From NCBI RefSeq assembly GCF_008727925.1, contig NZ_VTWT01000006.1, positions 310,001 to 374,000 of the forward strand: a DNA stretch of 64,000 bases, written 5' to 3'. The notes beneath the pieces are model-generated. The model had not been told where the DNA came from. It did no database searches and was given only the letters and a program-made list of their open reading frames with translations. The DNA is from Adhaeribacter soli (GTDB taxonomy: Bacteria; Bacteroidota; Bacteroidia; Cytophagales; Hymenobacteraceae). Below are positions 1 to 7,047 of this stretch, piece after piece. The position numbers and the translations under genes were made by a program. The first letter of the stretch is position 1; each line of letters opens with the position of its first letter.

Positions 1-417
1 CAGTAGTTCTTCGAAGCGGTCCCGGTAGGAAGCGATCACGAAATGGTGCCAGGTTTTGTACTTGGCCAGCCATTGCTCGGAAAGTTGCTGCGGAATTAAA
101 ACCACATCGGAAGGCTGCACGGCTTTGGCTTTTACCTGGCTGGTTTCGGACCGGGCAGTACACATGATGGAAAGCGCACAGGCGTTGCCGGGCTCCAGGT
201 AATACATTAAAAATTCGTTCCCATCGTCGTCTTCCCGGTACACTTTCAGCAAACCCTTCAGCAACAAAATATTAGACCGGATGTATTGTCCGGTTTCGAT
301 CACTGAATCGCCGGCCTCCAGGTGTTTTACCACGCTTTCCTGCGAAATAGTATCCAGTAAGGGTTGTTCGAACTGCGGGAATTGTTTGTGGATTGCTTCT
401 TTGTTTGGGTTTTCCAT
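1..417 (-). CDS. Crp/Fnr family transcriptional regulator, N-terminal part (cut by window edge)
   Basis: Translating the minus strand from the ATG at 417 gives 139 open codons that run off base 1. The protein begins MENPNKEAIHKQFPQF and has the cyclic-nucleotide-binding beta-roll pattern: a helix, then LEAGDSVIETGQYIRSNILLLKGLLKVYR in sense, then a FLMYYLEPGNACALS turn and a final IPQQL strand. This matches Crp/Fnr effector domains of Bacteroidota. The HTH domain would lie outside the window, so its DNA-binding half is not seen. It lies downstream of the MBL-rhodanese gene on the same strand, separated by a terminator. A Crp-like palindrome at that gene's promoter makes it a plausible regulator of its neighbour (inference). 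No cysteine cluster for an Fe-S centre is visible in this part. TATCTTCA, a weak -7 box, lies just upstream of the start. Confidence 0.85.
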   Translation of the reverse strand, partial: MENPNKEAIHKQFPQFEQPLLDTISQESVVKHLEAGDSVIETGQYIRSNILLLKGLLKVYREDDDGNEFLMYYLEPGNACALSIMCTARSETSQVKAKAVQPSDVVLIPQQLSEQWLAKYKTWHHFVIASYRDRFEELL

Positions 418-469
418 TCGGATTTTTATTTTGAAGATACGAATGTTTTGGAACCTTCGGCTTAAAATA

Positions 470-515
470 AAAACCCAAGCCGGCCCTTTTTAAAAGAACC
501 GGCCTGGGTTTTTGG
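470..515 (-). terminator. Hairpin terminator of the MBL-rhodanese gene
   Basis: A 12-bp stem (472-483 with 499-510, one G-T pair) is followed on the minus strand by a T-rich run. It lies directly downstream of the stop codon at 533 and separates that gene from the Crp/Fnr gene. Confidence 0.75.
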
Positions 516-532
516 GCCTTAAAGCTACCGTT

Positions 533-1873
533 TTACTTTTTAAAATTGTTTACCGCTTCGCTTAGGTCCAGGACCTTGGTATCAGGCAAGGCTTTTTCCA
601 GAATACTGCTTCCGGCAGCTGAGCGGTAACCGCCGGCGCAATGTACCACTACCGGTTTATCGGCAGGCACTTCCTTTGCTCTTTCCCGCAACTCCGGCAG
701 CGGTATGGTTAAGGCGTTTTCGAAGAATTTACCGGTTTTCGTTTCCGATTCGTTCCGGATATCCACGATGGTGTAGTTGTCCGGGTTTTGGAGGAAGGCG
801 TTCAGGTCAATTTCCGGGGTGATAGCAGCGGCTGCTTCGGTTTGTACAAAGGCGCCTTTTATCAGTTGCTCGTACCCGATCTTGGAAGCTTTTTTGATCA
901 GATCATCCAAATCCGCTTCGTTTTCGGCAATCAGGTAAAACTTCTCTTTCGGCGAAACAATGCTGCCCAGCCAGGTTTCGAATTTACCGCCGTTCTGAAT
1001 GTTGATGGCTCCCGGCAAATGACCTTTTTTGAACGTTTTCTCGTTGCGGGCATCTACCACCAGTGCGCCGGCTTCGGGCTTAAAGTTTAAACCTAAACGG
1101 TTTACGCCGGCAATACTGGTTTCGTAAGCCGGAGCGCCCTGCTTGTTCAGGCTTACATCGTAGCCAAAGTATTTCGGAATAAACGGCTGGTCGGACGTGA
1201 TCAGTTTTACGAAAGCATCTTCCGTCATTTCGGCCAGGGCATAATTGCCGATCTTCTCGGCACCAATGGTGCTGCTGTTAGCATTAGAAAGCGATTTGCC
1301 GCAAAGCGAACCTGATCCGTGGGCCGGATAAACCAAAACATCATCAGCTAATTTCATCAGTTTTTCCCGGGTGCTTTGGTACAACTGACGGGCCAGTTCT
1401 TCGCGTTTAGCCGTAATACTACCGGCATTTTCGCGCAAATCCGGCCGGCCAACGTCGCCGATAAACAGCGTATCGCCGGTGAAAACCGCTTTATCTTTGC
1501 CTTCGTGTTCCAGCACAATGCTGATGCCATCGGGCGAGTGACCCGGTGTGTGCAGCGCCTTCAGTTTAATTTTACCGAATTCCAATAATGCGCCTTCGTC
1601 GAAAGCCTGGTGCGGATAATCGGCGCCTACCAGGCTATGCGTGTAAATGGTCGCTCCGGTTTTCCGCTGAATTTCCAGGTGTGAGCTTACAAAGTCGGCA
1701 TGCGGATGCGTTTCGATTACGCCGATAATTTTAGCGCTGTGTTGTTTGGCAAAATCGTAATACGGTTGCGGGTTCCGGGCCGGGTCGATCAGGACCACTT
1801 CTTTCGCACATTCACTTAAAATGGCATAGGCATAGTGGGCTAAACCCTTGTCTTCAAACTGTTCGATTTTCAT
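533..1873 (-). CDS. MBL-fold metallohydrolase with two C-terminal rhodanese domains
   Basis: A 446-residue cytoplasmic enzyme of the persulfide dioxygenase/sulfurtransferase type. The N-terminal metallo-beta-lactamase domain (about 1-240) has HPHAD at 56-60 (the usual last His of HxHxDH is Phe61), then HTPGHS, TGDTLF and PAHGSG, giving the mononuclear-iron ligand set of the ETHE1-like family. The first rhodanese-like domain (about 260-345) has no cysteine at the active loop, so it is probably catalytically dead. The second (about 350-446) has the loop CAGGYRS with the catalytic Cys. The family normally oxidises or transfers sulfane sulfur, in sulfide detoxification. It is monocistronic: its own promoter (TACCTTTG at 1936-1943) and a hairpin terminator. 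A Crp-like site lies 37 bp upstream of the -7 box. Substrate is inferred from the family, not proven. Confidence 0.9.
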   Translation of the reverse strand: MKIEQFEDKGLAHYAYAILSECAKEVVLIDPARNPQPYYDFAKQHSAKIIGVIETHPHADFVSSHLEIQRKTGATIYTHSLVGADYPHQAFDEGALLEFGKIKLKALHTPGHSPDGISIVLEHEGKDKAVFTGDTLFIGDVGRPDLRENAGSITAKREELARQLYQSTREKLMKLADDVLVYPAHGSGSLCGKSLSNANSSTIGAEKIGNYALAEMTEDAFVKLITSDQPFIPKYFGYDVSLNKQGAPAYETSIAGVNRLGLNFKPEAGALVVDARNEKTFKKGHLPGAINIQNGGKFETWLGSIVSPKEKFYLIAENEADLDDLIKKASKIGYEQLIKGAFVQTEAAAAITPEIDLNAFLQNPDNYTIVDIRNESETKTGKFFENALTIPLPELRERAKEVPADKPVVVHCAGGYRSAAGSSILEKALPDTKVLDLSEAVNNFKK

Positions 1874-1935
1874 ATCTTTTATTTTTTAGTTTCCGGTTTC
1901 CGGTAGCTTTTAAAGGCTTCCGGTTAATTATATTA

Positions 1936-1943
1936 CAAAGGTA
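1936..1943 (-). promoter_or_regulatory. -7 box TACCTTTG of the MBL-rhodanese gene
   Basis: A perfect match to the Bacteroidota TAnnTTTG -7 element, 62 bases upstream of the ATG at 1873. No clear TTG -33 element is present, which fits a promoter that needs an activator. Confidence 0.6.
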
Positions 1944-1964
1944 CGGCGGTGAAAAAGGGCTTAC

Positions 1965-1980
1965 AGTGACCTTTATCACA
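1965..1980. promoter_or_regulatory. Crp/Fnr-type operator TGTGA-N6-TCACT
   Basis: Read on the minus strand the site is TGTGATAAAGGTCACT, nine of ten positions of the Crp consensus half-sites. Its centre (1972/1973) is about 41-43 bases upstream of the start site expected from the -7 box, the usual class II activator position. A Crp/Fnr-family gene lies next door at 1-417. Confidence 0.5.
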
Positions 1981-2566
1981 TTGGTGATTTTGGAAAATTT
2001 GTGGCCTCCTGTGGCGCGCAGGGTTGTTTCATTCTAAACTAAATGCGTTTTTTTGGATATTTTTATCCGAAAACTTCCTGCCGCGGATTTATTGATCCCT
2101 GGACTGTGGCATGAAAATGGTCCATGCGGGTTAATAAACCCGCAACAGGATACTTCCGGATCGATAGATCCGAAAGAGCAAACAGCTTATTAACTTAGAC
2201 CAGAAACCTAAACCAGCATTCTTGAGAATAAAACAGCCCTGCTTTGGAGCGGGAGGGAGTGTTTATCTGGATAATGGGTGCATTTCCAGGTGAGCCATCA
2301 GGTAAGCAAAAAAATTTATGACCTTGGCTGAAACCTCTGTGAAATCTACCGGGATCATTCCTTTGAATTTGGTATTCACTTGTCTAAGGTTTGCAAGTAT
2401 TTGCAATTTTTGTTAAACTACCTGGCAAAGGTGGCAAACGGATCAAGCCCGTTCAGTGACAAGAGTTACAGAAGGAAAGGAGTTATTGATTTGCCGCATG
2501 AAGCGATAAAACTCAGGGTGTTCTTAGGGTCTGTGAAAAAGTATTTAAGAAAAATAGTAAAGGAGG
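1981..2566. other. Intergenic spacer, hairpin-rich, no convincing gene
   Basis: No credible coding region. The left part (2050-2172) carries a series of short palindromes, described separately. The rest, up to the IS end at 2567, shows only an unconvincing 69-codon frame at 2380-2589 that resembles nothing I recognise. Confidence 0.6.
2050..2172. repeat. Series of four tetraloop palindromes
   Basis: Four short hairpins, each with a 4-base loop: GGATA/TATCC (2055-2068), GGATT/GATCC (2085-2098, one G-T pair), TGCGGGTT/AACCCGCA (2125-2144) and CGGATC/GATCCG (2157-2172). Centre spacings are 30, 43 and 30 bp. The architecture resembles the array at 46414-46527, though the arm sequences differ. 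Confidence 0.55.
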
Positions 2567-2618
2567 TGTCTCGTCCTGAAATAAGTTGACGTGTTTTAGA
2601 CGAAATTACTTTTAAATT

Positions 2619-3474
2619 TTAGACCTCCAATGCTTTAGTATTGGAGGTTTTCTTTTTCCACTTTTTTACCTGAAGTTTACTTTGCCGGTGCATCTGCTCG
2701 GGTGTGAGATAATGGCATGAAAGATGCGGTCTTTGGCTGTTGTAAATGCCTACTGATTCGCTGATCACAGCCACTGCTTCCAGGTGATGGGCAAAACCCC
2801 GCTCCAAGTCGAACTCATCTTTTAAGATGCCATTCACCCGCTCAGCTACCGCATTCTGGTAAGGATCATATTTTTCAGTCATGCTCGGCTTTATCTGCGC
2901 CCGCTTCAGCAGCAGCTGGTATTCCTCAGAGCAGTACTGCAGGCCCCGGTCGGAATGATGGATCAGCTCATAGCCATTCTTCCTTCTTCCAAAGGCCAAT
3001 CTTAAAGCCACCACCGGGCCGTCTGCCCGCAAATCTGCCCATGATCTTTTTGGAATAAGCATCCGTTACCAGCGAAAGGTAGCTTTGGCCGCTAAAGGCA
3101 GGAATATAGGTGATGTCTGAAACCCAAACCTGCTCGGGGCGGTGGAGGGTAAGGGCTTCCACCAGGTTGCGGTGCTTTTTCATCCAATGCTTTGAATCGG
3201 TGGTTCTATGATAGCTTTTCTTTGGCTTTACCAAAAGGCTCATGTCCCGGAGGATGGAAAAGTGCTTGTCGCGGCCCACCTTCATGGTCTGGCGCTGCTC
3301 ACTGAGCAAGTAGTGGAGCTTACGGGTGCCTAGGCGCGGCATGCGCAGGCGAATCTGCTGCACCATCTCTACTACCTTCTCTTTGAGGGCCTGTCCCTGC
3401 CGGGTCCGTTGCTGGCTTTGGAAATAGGCTTGACCGGAATAGCCAAACAATCTGCAGGCTTGAGCAAGGCTCAT
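2619..3474 (-). pseudogene. IS3-family transposase orfB (DDE integrase), frameshifted
   Basis: The reading frame starts at the ATG at 3474, which overlaps the orfA stop as ATGA, suggesting translational coupling. The first segment holds the HTH_21-type region and the first catalytic Asp (VSDITY). Homology leaves this frame around 3020-3030 and continues in another frame to the stop at 2619, which holds the second Asp (HHSDRG) and the Glu (AVAERVNGILKDE). All three DDE residues survive, but in two frames. Joining DAYSKKIMG to DLRADGPVVAL needs two extra bases or one fewer, so a net 2-base loss near 3024 is the simplest cause. This is not the orfA-orfB overlap where IS3 elements use programmed -1 shifting, so I read it as a broken gene. 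A 2-bp sequencing error is the alternative. Confidence 0.85.
2624..2647. terminator. Hairpin at the end of orfB
   Basis: An 8-bp perfect stem (CCTCCAAT 2624-2631, ATTGGAGG 2640-2647) overlaps the last codons of the transposase. It probably ends transposase transcription or blocks read-through; no long T run follows. Confidence 0.4.
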
Positions 3475-3872
3475 GGCTTTCTCTTTACGGAGCTGGCAGA
3501 CTGTTTGGGCAAAGGATTTTTTCGGATCTGGATGCCCATCTGGCCATCGGCTACGGCAATGGTAGTGTCCAGTTGTTTAGCTTTAAGCTCGGCTTTCTGG
3601 AGCTGTATTTGGGTCGCGGCCAGCTGCGCTTCGAGCGCTTTGATGCGCTGGTTTGGTGTCTGAGACATTGCTGTTGTGTTTAACTGCCAAGTTAAGCGAC
3701 CGTGCTTACGAAGCCAAACCAAAACTGTGCTCCGGCCCTGGATACCGTACTTCCGCTGGGCTTGTTTGTAAGTCAGATCTCCCCGCACTACCTCCGCCAC
3801 AACGGCCAGTTTAAAGCCTAAGTTGTAATCCCGCTGACTGCGCTTACTTTTTTTCTCTGCTAGTTTTTCCAT
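3471..3872 (-). CDS. IS3-family transposase orfA (helix-turn-helix protein)
   Basis: A 133-residue protein. Residues about 15-60 form a helix-turn-helix (LTYKQAQRKYGIQGRSTVLVWLRKHG) typical of IS3 OrfA, which binds the terminal inverted repeats. Residues about 75-105 (QRIKALEAQLAATQIQLQKAELKAKQLD) form the leucine-zipper coiled coil used to dimerise and to contact OrfB. The C-terminus is basic. It ends in the ATGA overlap with orfB. The frame is intact, so OrfA could still be made, but without a functional OrfB it could at most repress or bind related elements. Confidence 0.88.
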   Translation of the reverse strand: MEKLAEKKSKRSQRDYNLGFKLAVVAEVVRGDLTYKQAQRKYGIQGRSTVLVWLRKHGRLTWQLNTTAMSQTPNQRIKALEAQLAATQIQLQKAELKAKQLDTTIAVADGQMGIQIRKNPLPKQSASSVKRKP

Positions 3873-3913
3873 GAAAAGCTGTTTTTTATGTCAGCCTATT
3901 TTAGGATAAGACA

Positions 3914-4291
3914 CAGTCTTAAATAAAGGCGCAAATCTGATTTATTTACGATGGCATATTCAATCGTCTGACTGGTATTTAATGGGTTATAATCGTAAAT
4001 ATTGGAAAAACAAACCGGTTTTAACAATTGTTTAAGGTTGCAGCTCTTTCAGATACCGTTTCCGACTTTATCCGTCCAATACTTTAAAGCGGAACTATTA
4101 GCGTTTTTCATACGGCAGAATCCAAGATTTCAGGCCTTGGGAGTTATAGGTTTTTAAGTAAAATTAACTTTTCAGGGAATTAAATGTTTTTTGATTTTCC
4201 GCGGCATATACGTTCCAGGATCTGTGATGCAGTAGTTTATCCTTACTGCGATCGCAAGTTACTTTTCACAGCAGCTATTAATTGTTTTCAA
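3914..4291. other. Spacer between the IS element and ppsA
   Basis: AT-rich, no gene recognised. It probably holds the ppsA promoter, but no perfect TAnnTTTG box is visible. A 12-base motif TAGCGTTTTTCA at 4099-4110 recurs downstream of ppsA at 6816-6827. Confidence 0.5.
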
Positions 4292-6748
4292 ATGCAATAC
4301 ATCAGGTATTTCAGCCAAATAAGCCGGCACGACCTCGAAAAGGTTGGCGGTAAAAATGCCTCTTTGGGCGAAATGTTTAATCAGCTTGCTGCCGCCGGCA
4401 TAAAAGTGCCCGATGGTTTTGCGACCACTGCAGAAGCTTACCAAACATTTCTGGATCGGAATAATTTACGTGAACCCCTGGAAAATATTTTTGCAAACCT
4501 GGATTTGGAACAATTTAGTAATCTCGGGGAAGTAGGGCAGCAGGCGCGCAATTTATTGCTCAATTCCCCATTTTCAGCTGAACTCGGGGAGGAGATCCAA
4601 AAGGGGTATGATTTACTAATGGAAAAGTATGGGAACGAAATTTCTTTAGCGGTAAGGAGCAGTGCTACTGCCGAAGATCTGCCAAATGTCAGTTTTGCCG
4701 GGCAACAGGAAACTTTTCTGAATGTGAGGGGCCACGATAATCTGCTTCGCGCGTGTCAGGCCTGCTTTGCTTCCCTTTTCACGGATCGTGCTATAAAATA
4801 CCGGGTTGATAATGGTTTCGAGCATATGAAAGTAGCGCTTTCGATTGGCGTACAAATTATGGTTCGTGCCGATCTGGCTAGCTCCGGCGTAATATTTACC
4901 TTAGATCCCGAAACCGGTTTCGACAAAGTGGTAGTAATATCCGGAACCTGGGGTTTAGGCGAAAACGTGGTGCAGGGTTCCGTAATTGCCGATGAGTTTA
5001 TTGTTTTCAAACCTACGCTGGAAACTGCTAAGCAGCCCGTTATCAGCCGTCGTTTAGGTTCCAAAGCAAAGACCATGATCTATACCGAAAATAATGCAAA
5101 TGCGTTAAAGAATCCGCGCGAAGCAGTATTAAACCTGGATACGCCCCTGGAAAAACGCAAACAATTTATTTTGAGGGATAATGAGGTTCTGCAGCTGGCC
5201 AGGTGGGCAGTTATTATTGAAAACCATTATGGCCGGCCAATGGATATTGAATGGGCAAAAGATGGAAATACCGGTGAGTTTTTTATAGTACAGGCCAGAC
5301 CGGAAACAGTGCAGAGTCAGCGGAAAAACCGGGCCGAGTTCGTTCATTATACGCTTAAAGAAAAAGGAAAAGTTCTGTGCTCCGGGGTGGGTTTGAGTAA
5401 CCGGATCGTGTCTGGTACTGCCCGTATTTTAAATTCTCCTTCCTACAGCGAAAAACTTCAGCCCGGCGAGGTGCTGGTAACGCACCGCACGGATCCGGAT
5501 TGGGATCCGATCCTCAAGAAAGCCGCTGCCATAATCACCGACCAGGGTGGCCGCACCAGCCATGCAGCCATTGTGGCCCGGGAGGTGGGCGCGGTGGCGG
5601 TAGTTGGCACCGGAAATGCCACCAGCACCATTCAGGACGGACAAATTGTAACCGTTTCTACGGCAGAAGGTGAAGCAGGATTTGTGTATGAAGGTGCTTT
5701 GAAATGGATTGAAACCAAAACCGATCTTGGCCAGATTCCGAAAACCAAAACGAGGGTAATGCTCATTCTCGGCGATCCTGCTCAAGCGTTTAAATATTCT
5801 TTTCTGCCTTCCGATGGGGTAGGTCTTCTGCGCATGGAATTTATCATTACCAGTGCCGTACAGATTCACCCGATGGCGCTTAAGAATTTTGATAAATTGC
5901 AAGACCTGGAAGTTAAAAAAAAGATCGAAGAACTTACGTATAATTACCCTGACAAGGAAGATTATTTGGTACAGAAACTAGCCGAAGCTACTGCCATGAT
6001 TGCGGCTGCTTTTTACCCAAAGGATGTAATTGTGCGAATGAGCGATTTTAAAACAAACGAGTACGCCAACCTGATTGGTGGTAAACAATTCGAGCCCGAC
6101 GAAGAAAACCCGATGATCGGTTTCCGGGGGGCTTCCCGCTATTATCACCCGCAATACCAAGGCGGTTTTGAACTGGAATGCCGGGCCATGAAGATGGTAC
6201 GCGAAGCTATGGGACTTACCAATGTGAAATTGATGATTCCGTTTTGCCGGACCGTAAAAGAAGGTATAAAAGTAACGGAGCTAATGGCAGGGTTCGGGTT
6301 GAAAAGGGGGGAGAATGATCTGGAAATTTACGTAATGGTGGAAATCCCGAGCAATGCACTCCTGGCCGAAGAATTCGCGCAGCATTTCGATGGTTTTTCG
6401 ATTGGCTCCAACGACCTGACCCAACTGACCTTAGGCGCCGATCGCGATTCCTGCCTGCTTTCAGATATTTTCAGTCCCTTCGATCCGGCGGTGCAGCAAA
6501 TGATCGTAATGACCCTGCAAAAGGCTAAGAAAACCGGCACTAAAACCGGCCTCTGCGGGCAGGCGCCTTCCGATTATCCGGATTATGCCGCCTTCCTGGT
6601 TGAAAATGGCATCGGCAGCGTTTCCTTTAACCCAGATGCTTTATTTACCGGGATCAAAAATATTTACGAAGCGGAAAAGAAACTGGAACAGCAGCGAAGC
6701 AATAATTCACTGGATAAATCTGAGGAAAGTCATGACTTTCCGGGTTGA
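4292..6748 (+). CDS. ppsA: Phosphoenolpyruvate synthase
   Basis: Makes PEP, AMP and phosphate from pyruvate, ATP and water: the gluconeogenic entry step from pyruvate. The frame is open from 4184, but I choose the ATG at 4292 (MQYIRYFSQISRHDLEKVGGKNASLGEM) because the family starts there and the upstream 36 codons look like leader. That gives 818 residues, close to the usual 790-810. Order of domains: N-terminal ATP-grasp nucleotide-binding domain (about 1-350, with AVRSSATAEDLP), swivelling phosphohistidine domain with GGRTSHAAIVARE (phospho-acceptor His427), and C-terminal PEP/pyruvate TIM barrel (RMSDFKTNEYANLIGG, GSNDLTQLTLG, and the catalytic Cys755 in GLCGQAPSDYPDYA). All key residues are present. 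It stands alone, with no PEP synthase regulatory protein gene next to it. Confidence 0.95.
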   Translation: MQYIRYFSQISRHDLEKVGGKNASLGEMFNQLAAAGIKVPDGFATTAEAYQTFLDRNNLREPLENIFANLDLEQFSNLGEVGQQARNLLLNSPFSAELGEEIQKGYDLLMEKYGNEISLAVRSSATAEDLPNVSFAGQQETFLNVRGHDNLLRACQACFASLFTDRAIKYRVDNGFEHMKVALSIGVQIMVRADLASSGVIFTLDPETGFDKVVVISGTWGLGENVVQGSVIADEFIVFKPTLETAKQPVISRRLGSKAKTMIYTENNANALKNPREAVLNLDTPLEKRKQFILRDNEVLQLARWAVIIENHYGRPMDIEWAKDGNTGEFFIVQARPETVQSQRKNRAEFVHYTLKEKGKVLCSGVGLSNRIVSGTARILNSPSYSEKLQPGEVLVTHRTDPDWDPILKKAAAIITDQGGRTSHAAIVAREVGAVAVVGTGNATSTIQDGQIVTVSTAEGEAGFVYEGALKWIETKTDLGQIPKTKTRVMLILGDPAQAFKYSFLPSDGVGLLRMEFIITSAVQIHPMALKNFDKLQDLEVKKKIEELTYNYPDKEDYLVQKLAEATAMIAAAFYPKDVIVRMSDFKTNEYANLIGGKQFEPDEENPMIGFRGASRYYHPQYQGGFELECRAMKMVREAMGLTNVKLMIPFCRTVKEGIKVTELMAGFGLKRGENDLEIYVMVEIPSNALLAEEFAQHFDGFSIGSNDLTQLTLGADRDSCLLSDIFSPFDPAVQQMIVMTLQKAKKTGTKTGLCGQAPSDYPDYAAFLVENGIGSVSFNPDALFTGIKNIYEAEKKLEQQRSNNSLDKSEESHDFPG

Positions 6749-7047
6749 GTTTCAGGTAATTTACCAAATTTATAGCTGAGCAGCAATTCAGTGTTTTATT
6801 TTAGGATCAAAAATATAGCGTTTTTCAGGCAGAATGAACGAAAATGGATTGCCGGATTTTGGCTTCTGTAAAGGATTTGTTTAATGGGGATTGTGGCTGA
6901 AAATTACCATTTTTCTTTAAATATAAGCACTGAAGTGTATCTTTTAACTTTGCAGATATGAATCCAAATAATACGAATGGCAGCAAGTGCGGTCTTATAT
7001 TAATTTCGATTTAATTGTAGATTTTAGCAGGATTCTTCAGTTTAAAA
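6749..7047. other. Spacer between convergent ppsA and ABC exporter genes
   Basis: About 300 AT-rich bases without a gene or a clear hairpin terminator. A copy of TAGCGTTTTTCA lies at 6816-6827, followed by GGCAGAAT, echoing the sequence upstream of ppsA. Confidence 0.5.

Larger units (their letters stand above)
2567..3913 (-). mobile_element. IS3-family insertion sequence, decayed
   Basis: About 1.35 kb, the normal length of IS3-family elements. The ends are imperfect inverted repeats: TGTCTCGTCCTGAAATAAG at 2567 and, on the other strand from 3913, TGTCTTATCCTAAAATAGG, both continuing into TTGAC/CTGAC, with four or five mismatches over 24 bp. It carries orfA (HTH plus coiled coil) and orfB (DDE integrase), transcribed leftwards. 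No matching 3-4 bp target duplication is evident at the edges, and orfB is frameshifted, so it is probably an old, immobile copy. It inserted in the spacer between the MBL-rhodanese gene and ppsA and disrupts no recognisable gene. Confidence 0.85.

Noticed and set aside
2380-2589. 69-codon frame in the spacer left of the IS element
   Set aside because: No motif, unusual composition and no homology I recognise; it crosses into the IS terminal repeat (2567-2590).
3471-3474. Programmed -1 frameshift between orfA and orfB
   Set aside because: The two frames meet in an ATGA stop-start overlap and no slippery heptamer was evident there; coupling explains it better.
4184-4291. 36-residue N-terminal extension of PEP synthase
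   Set aside because: Family proteins begin at the ATG at 4292; the extension has no conserved content.
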